The notes under the pieces: model-generated
What the model saw: the letters and a program-made list of their open reading frames with translations, nothing else
Databases searched by the model: none
Told to the model about the DNA's origin: nothing
In this document: one piece after another, positions 63,662-64,000 of the stretch
Layout of the letters: each line of letters starts with the position of its first letter
Numbering within the stretch: the first letter of the stretch is position 1
DNA from: Capsicum annuum
Lineage: Eukaryota > Streptophyta > Magnoliopsida > Solanales > Solanaceae
DNA length: 64,000 nt
Reading direction: 5' to 3'
Assembly: GCF_002878395.1 (NCBI RefSeq)
Contig: NC_061116.1
Coordinates: forward strand, 117,763,125-117,827,124
Program-made: the position numbers and the translations under genes

Positions 63662-64000
63662 TGCTAGAAAACACAATCAATTATAACCATATTGCGAAAG
63701 AAATAGTGATACTCAATCTACCTTTCAATCACATTTATGGTTTCGATCAGGTCAACAATAGTGGACCTGATCGAAACCACAAACAAGAAGGCATAGGATG
63801 CAATTTAAAATTCAAAAATTGTCGCCTTCACTTAGATTCCTTACTTTAACAGCAAATGTTGTTGGCTGAAGTTTTCTAGATTTACTGTACAACACTGCAA
63901 CCCTCGATTCCCTTAAGGTGGCTTTCTTATTCTTCTGCTATTTTCTATCTAGGTGATAATCCCGATCATGCTACCTAGTCACAGATCCTTAGAAAAGTGA
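63662..64000. other. Spacer with a perfect 16-bp palindrome
   Basis: No convincing gene to the window end. TGGTTTCGATCAGGTC (63738-63753) and its exact complement (63764-63779) are separated by 10 bp. Confidence 0.6.

Overview
This is plant nuclear DNA made almost entirely of decayed transposable elements. I see no intact host gene, no tRNA or rRNA gene and no CRISPR array. The element mix points to an asterid, most likely a Solanaceae species, perhaps pepper-like: Del/Tekay-type chromoviruses with long LTRs starting TGTAAC, an RTE-type LINE ending in a GTT tail, an Ogre/Tat-like element with an Arg-tRNA type primer site, and a SIRE-like copia element with an envelope-like ORF. The organism is inferred from family resemblance, not proven.

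Layout. 1-3158: the 3' part of a copia element (C1, +). 3159-4802: spacer DNA, then a broken + strand ORF (A) hit by a hAT-type MITE. 4803-42380: one Del-type gypsy element (G1, - strand) that split ORF A and was itself invaded repeatedly. Its internal region holds a non-autonomous Ogre/Tat-like element (T1, +, 9496-29286) carrying gag but no pol. T1 in turn contains a LINE (L1, 12412-15044) and a second Del-type gypsy (G2, -, 19310-27642). The 5' LTR of G1 (30529-42380) holds the SIRE-like copia C2 (-, 30716-40426), whose own 5' LTR holds a solo LTR (38774-40285). ORF A resumes at 42384.

44324-44599 (-) is an exon-like fragment resembling the start of a plant heparan-alpha-glucosaminide N-acetyltransferase (HGSNAT-like) gene. 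A copia LTR remnant follows at 44840-45560. From 45706 to about 57865 lies a head-to-tail series of Helitron-like units on the - strand. They carry roughly 123-bp internal tandem monomers and a GAAGCAGCTGAAGCAGGC palindrome near each 5' end. Into this series a long-TIR Mutator-like element (48810-49962), a LINE (50067-51536) and another Helitron (55075-56177) have inserted. 57865-64000 is a different complex: 21-bp minisatellites, TGTTGCAACAGAT-type repeats, a 310-bp tandem array, two decayed paralogues of a small coiled-coil protein, two long inverted repeats able to form hairpins, and coiled-coil or zinc-finger-like coding remnants that may belong to a transposon-borne ORF.

There is no pathway here. 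The value of the window is as a record of insertion order and decay. Catalytic residues are lost in several of the retroelement enzymes, and many stops look like C-to-T changes at Gln, Arg or Trp codons, as expected of long-silenced, methylated repeats. The least explained structures are the Helitron concatemer, the paired small ORFs and the two large hairpins.
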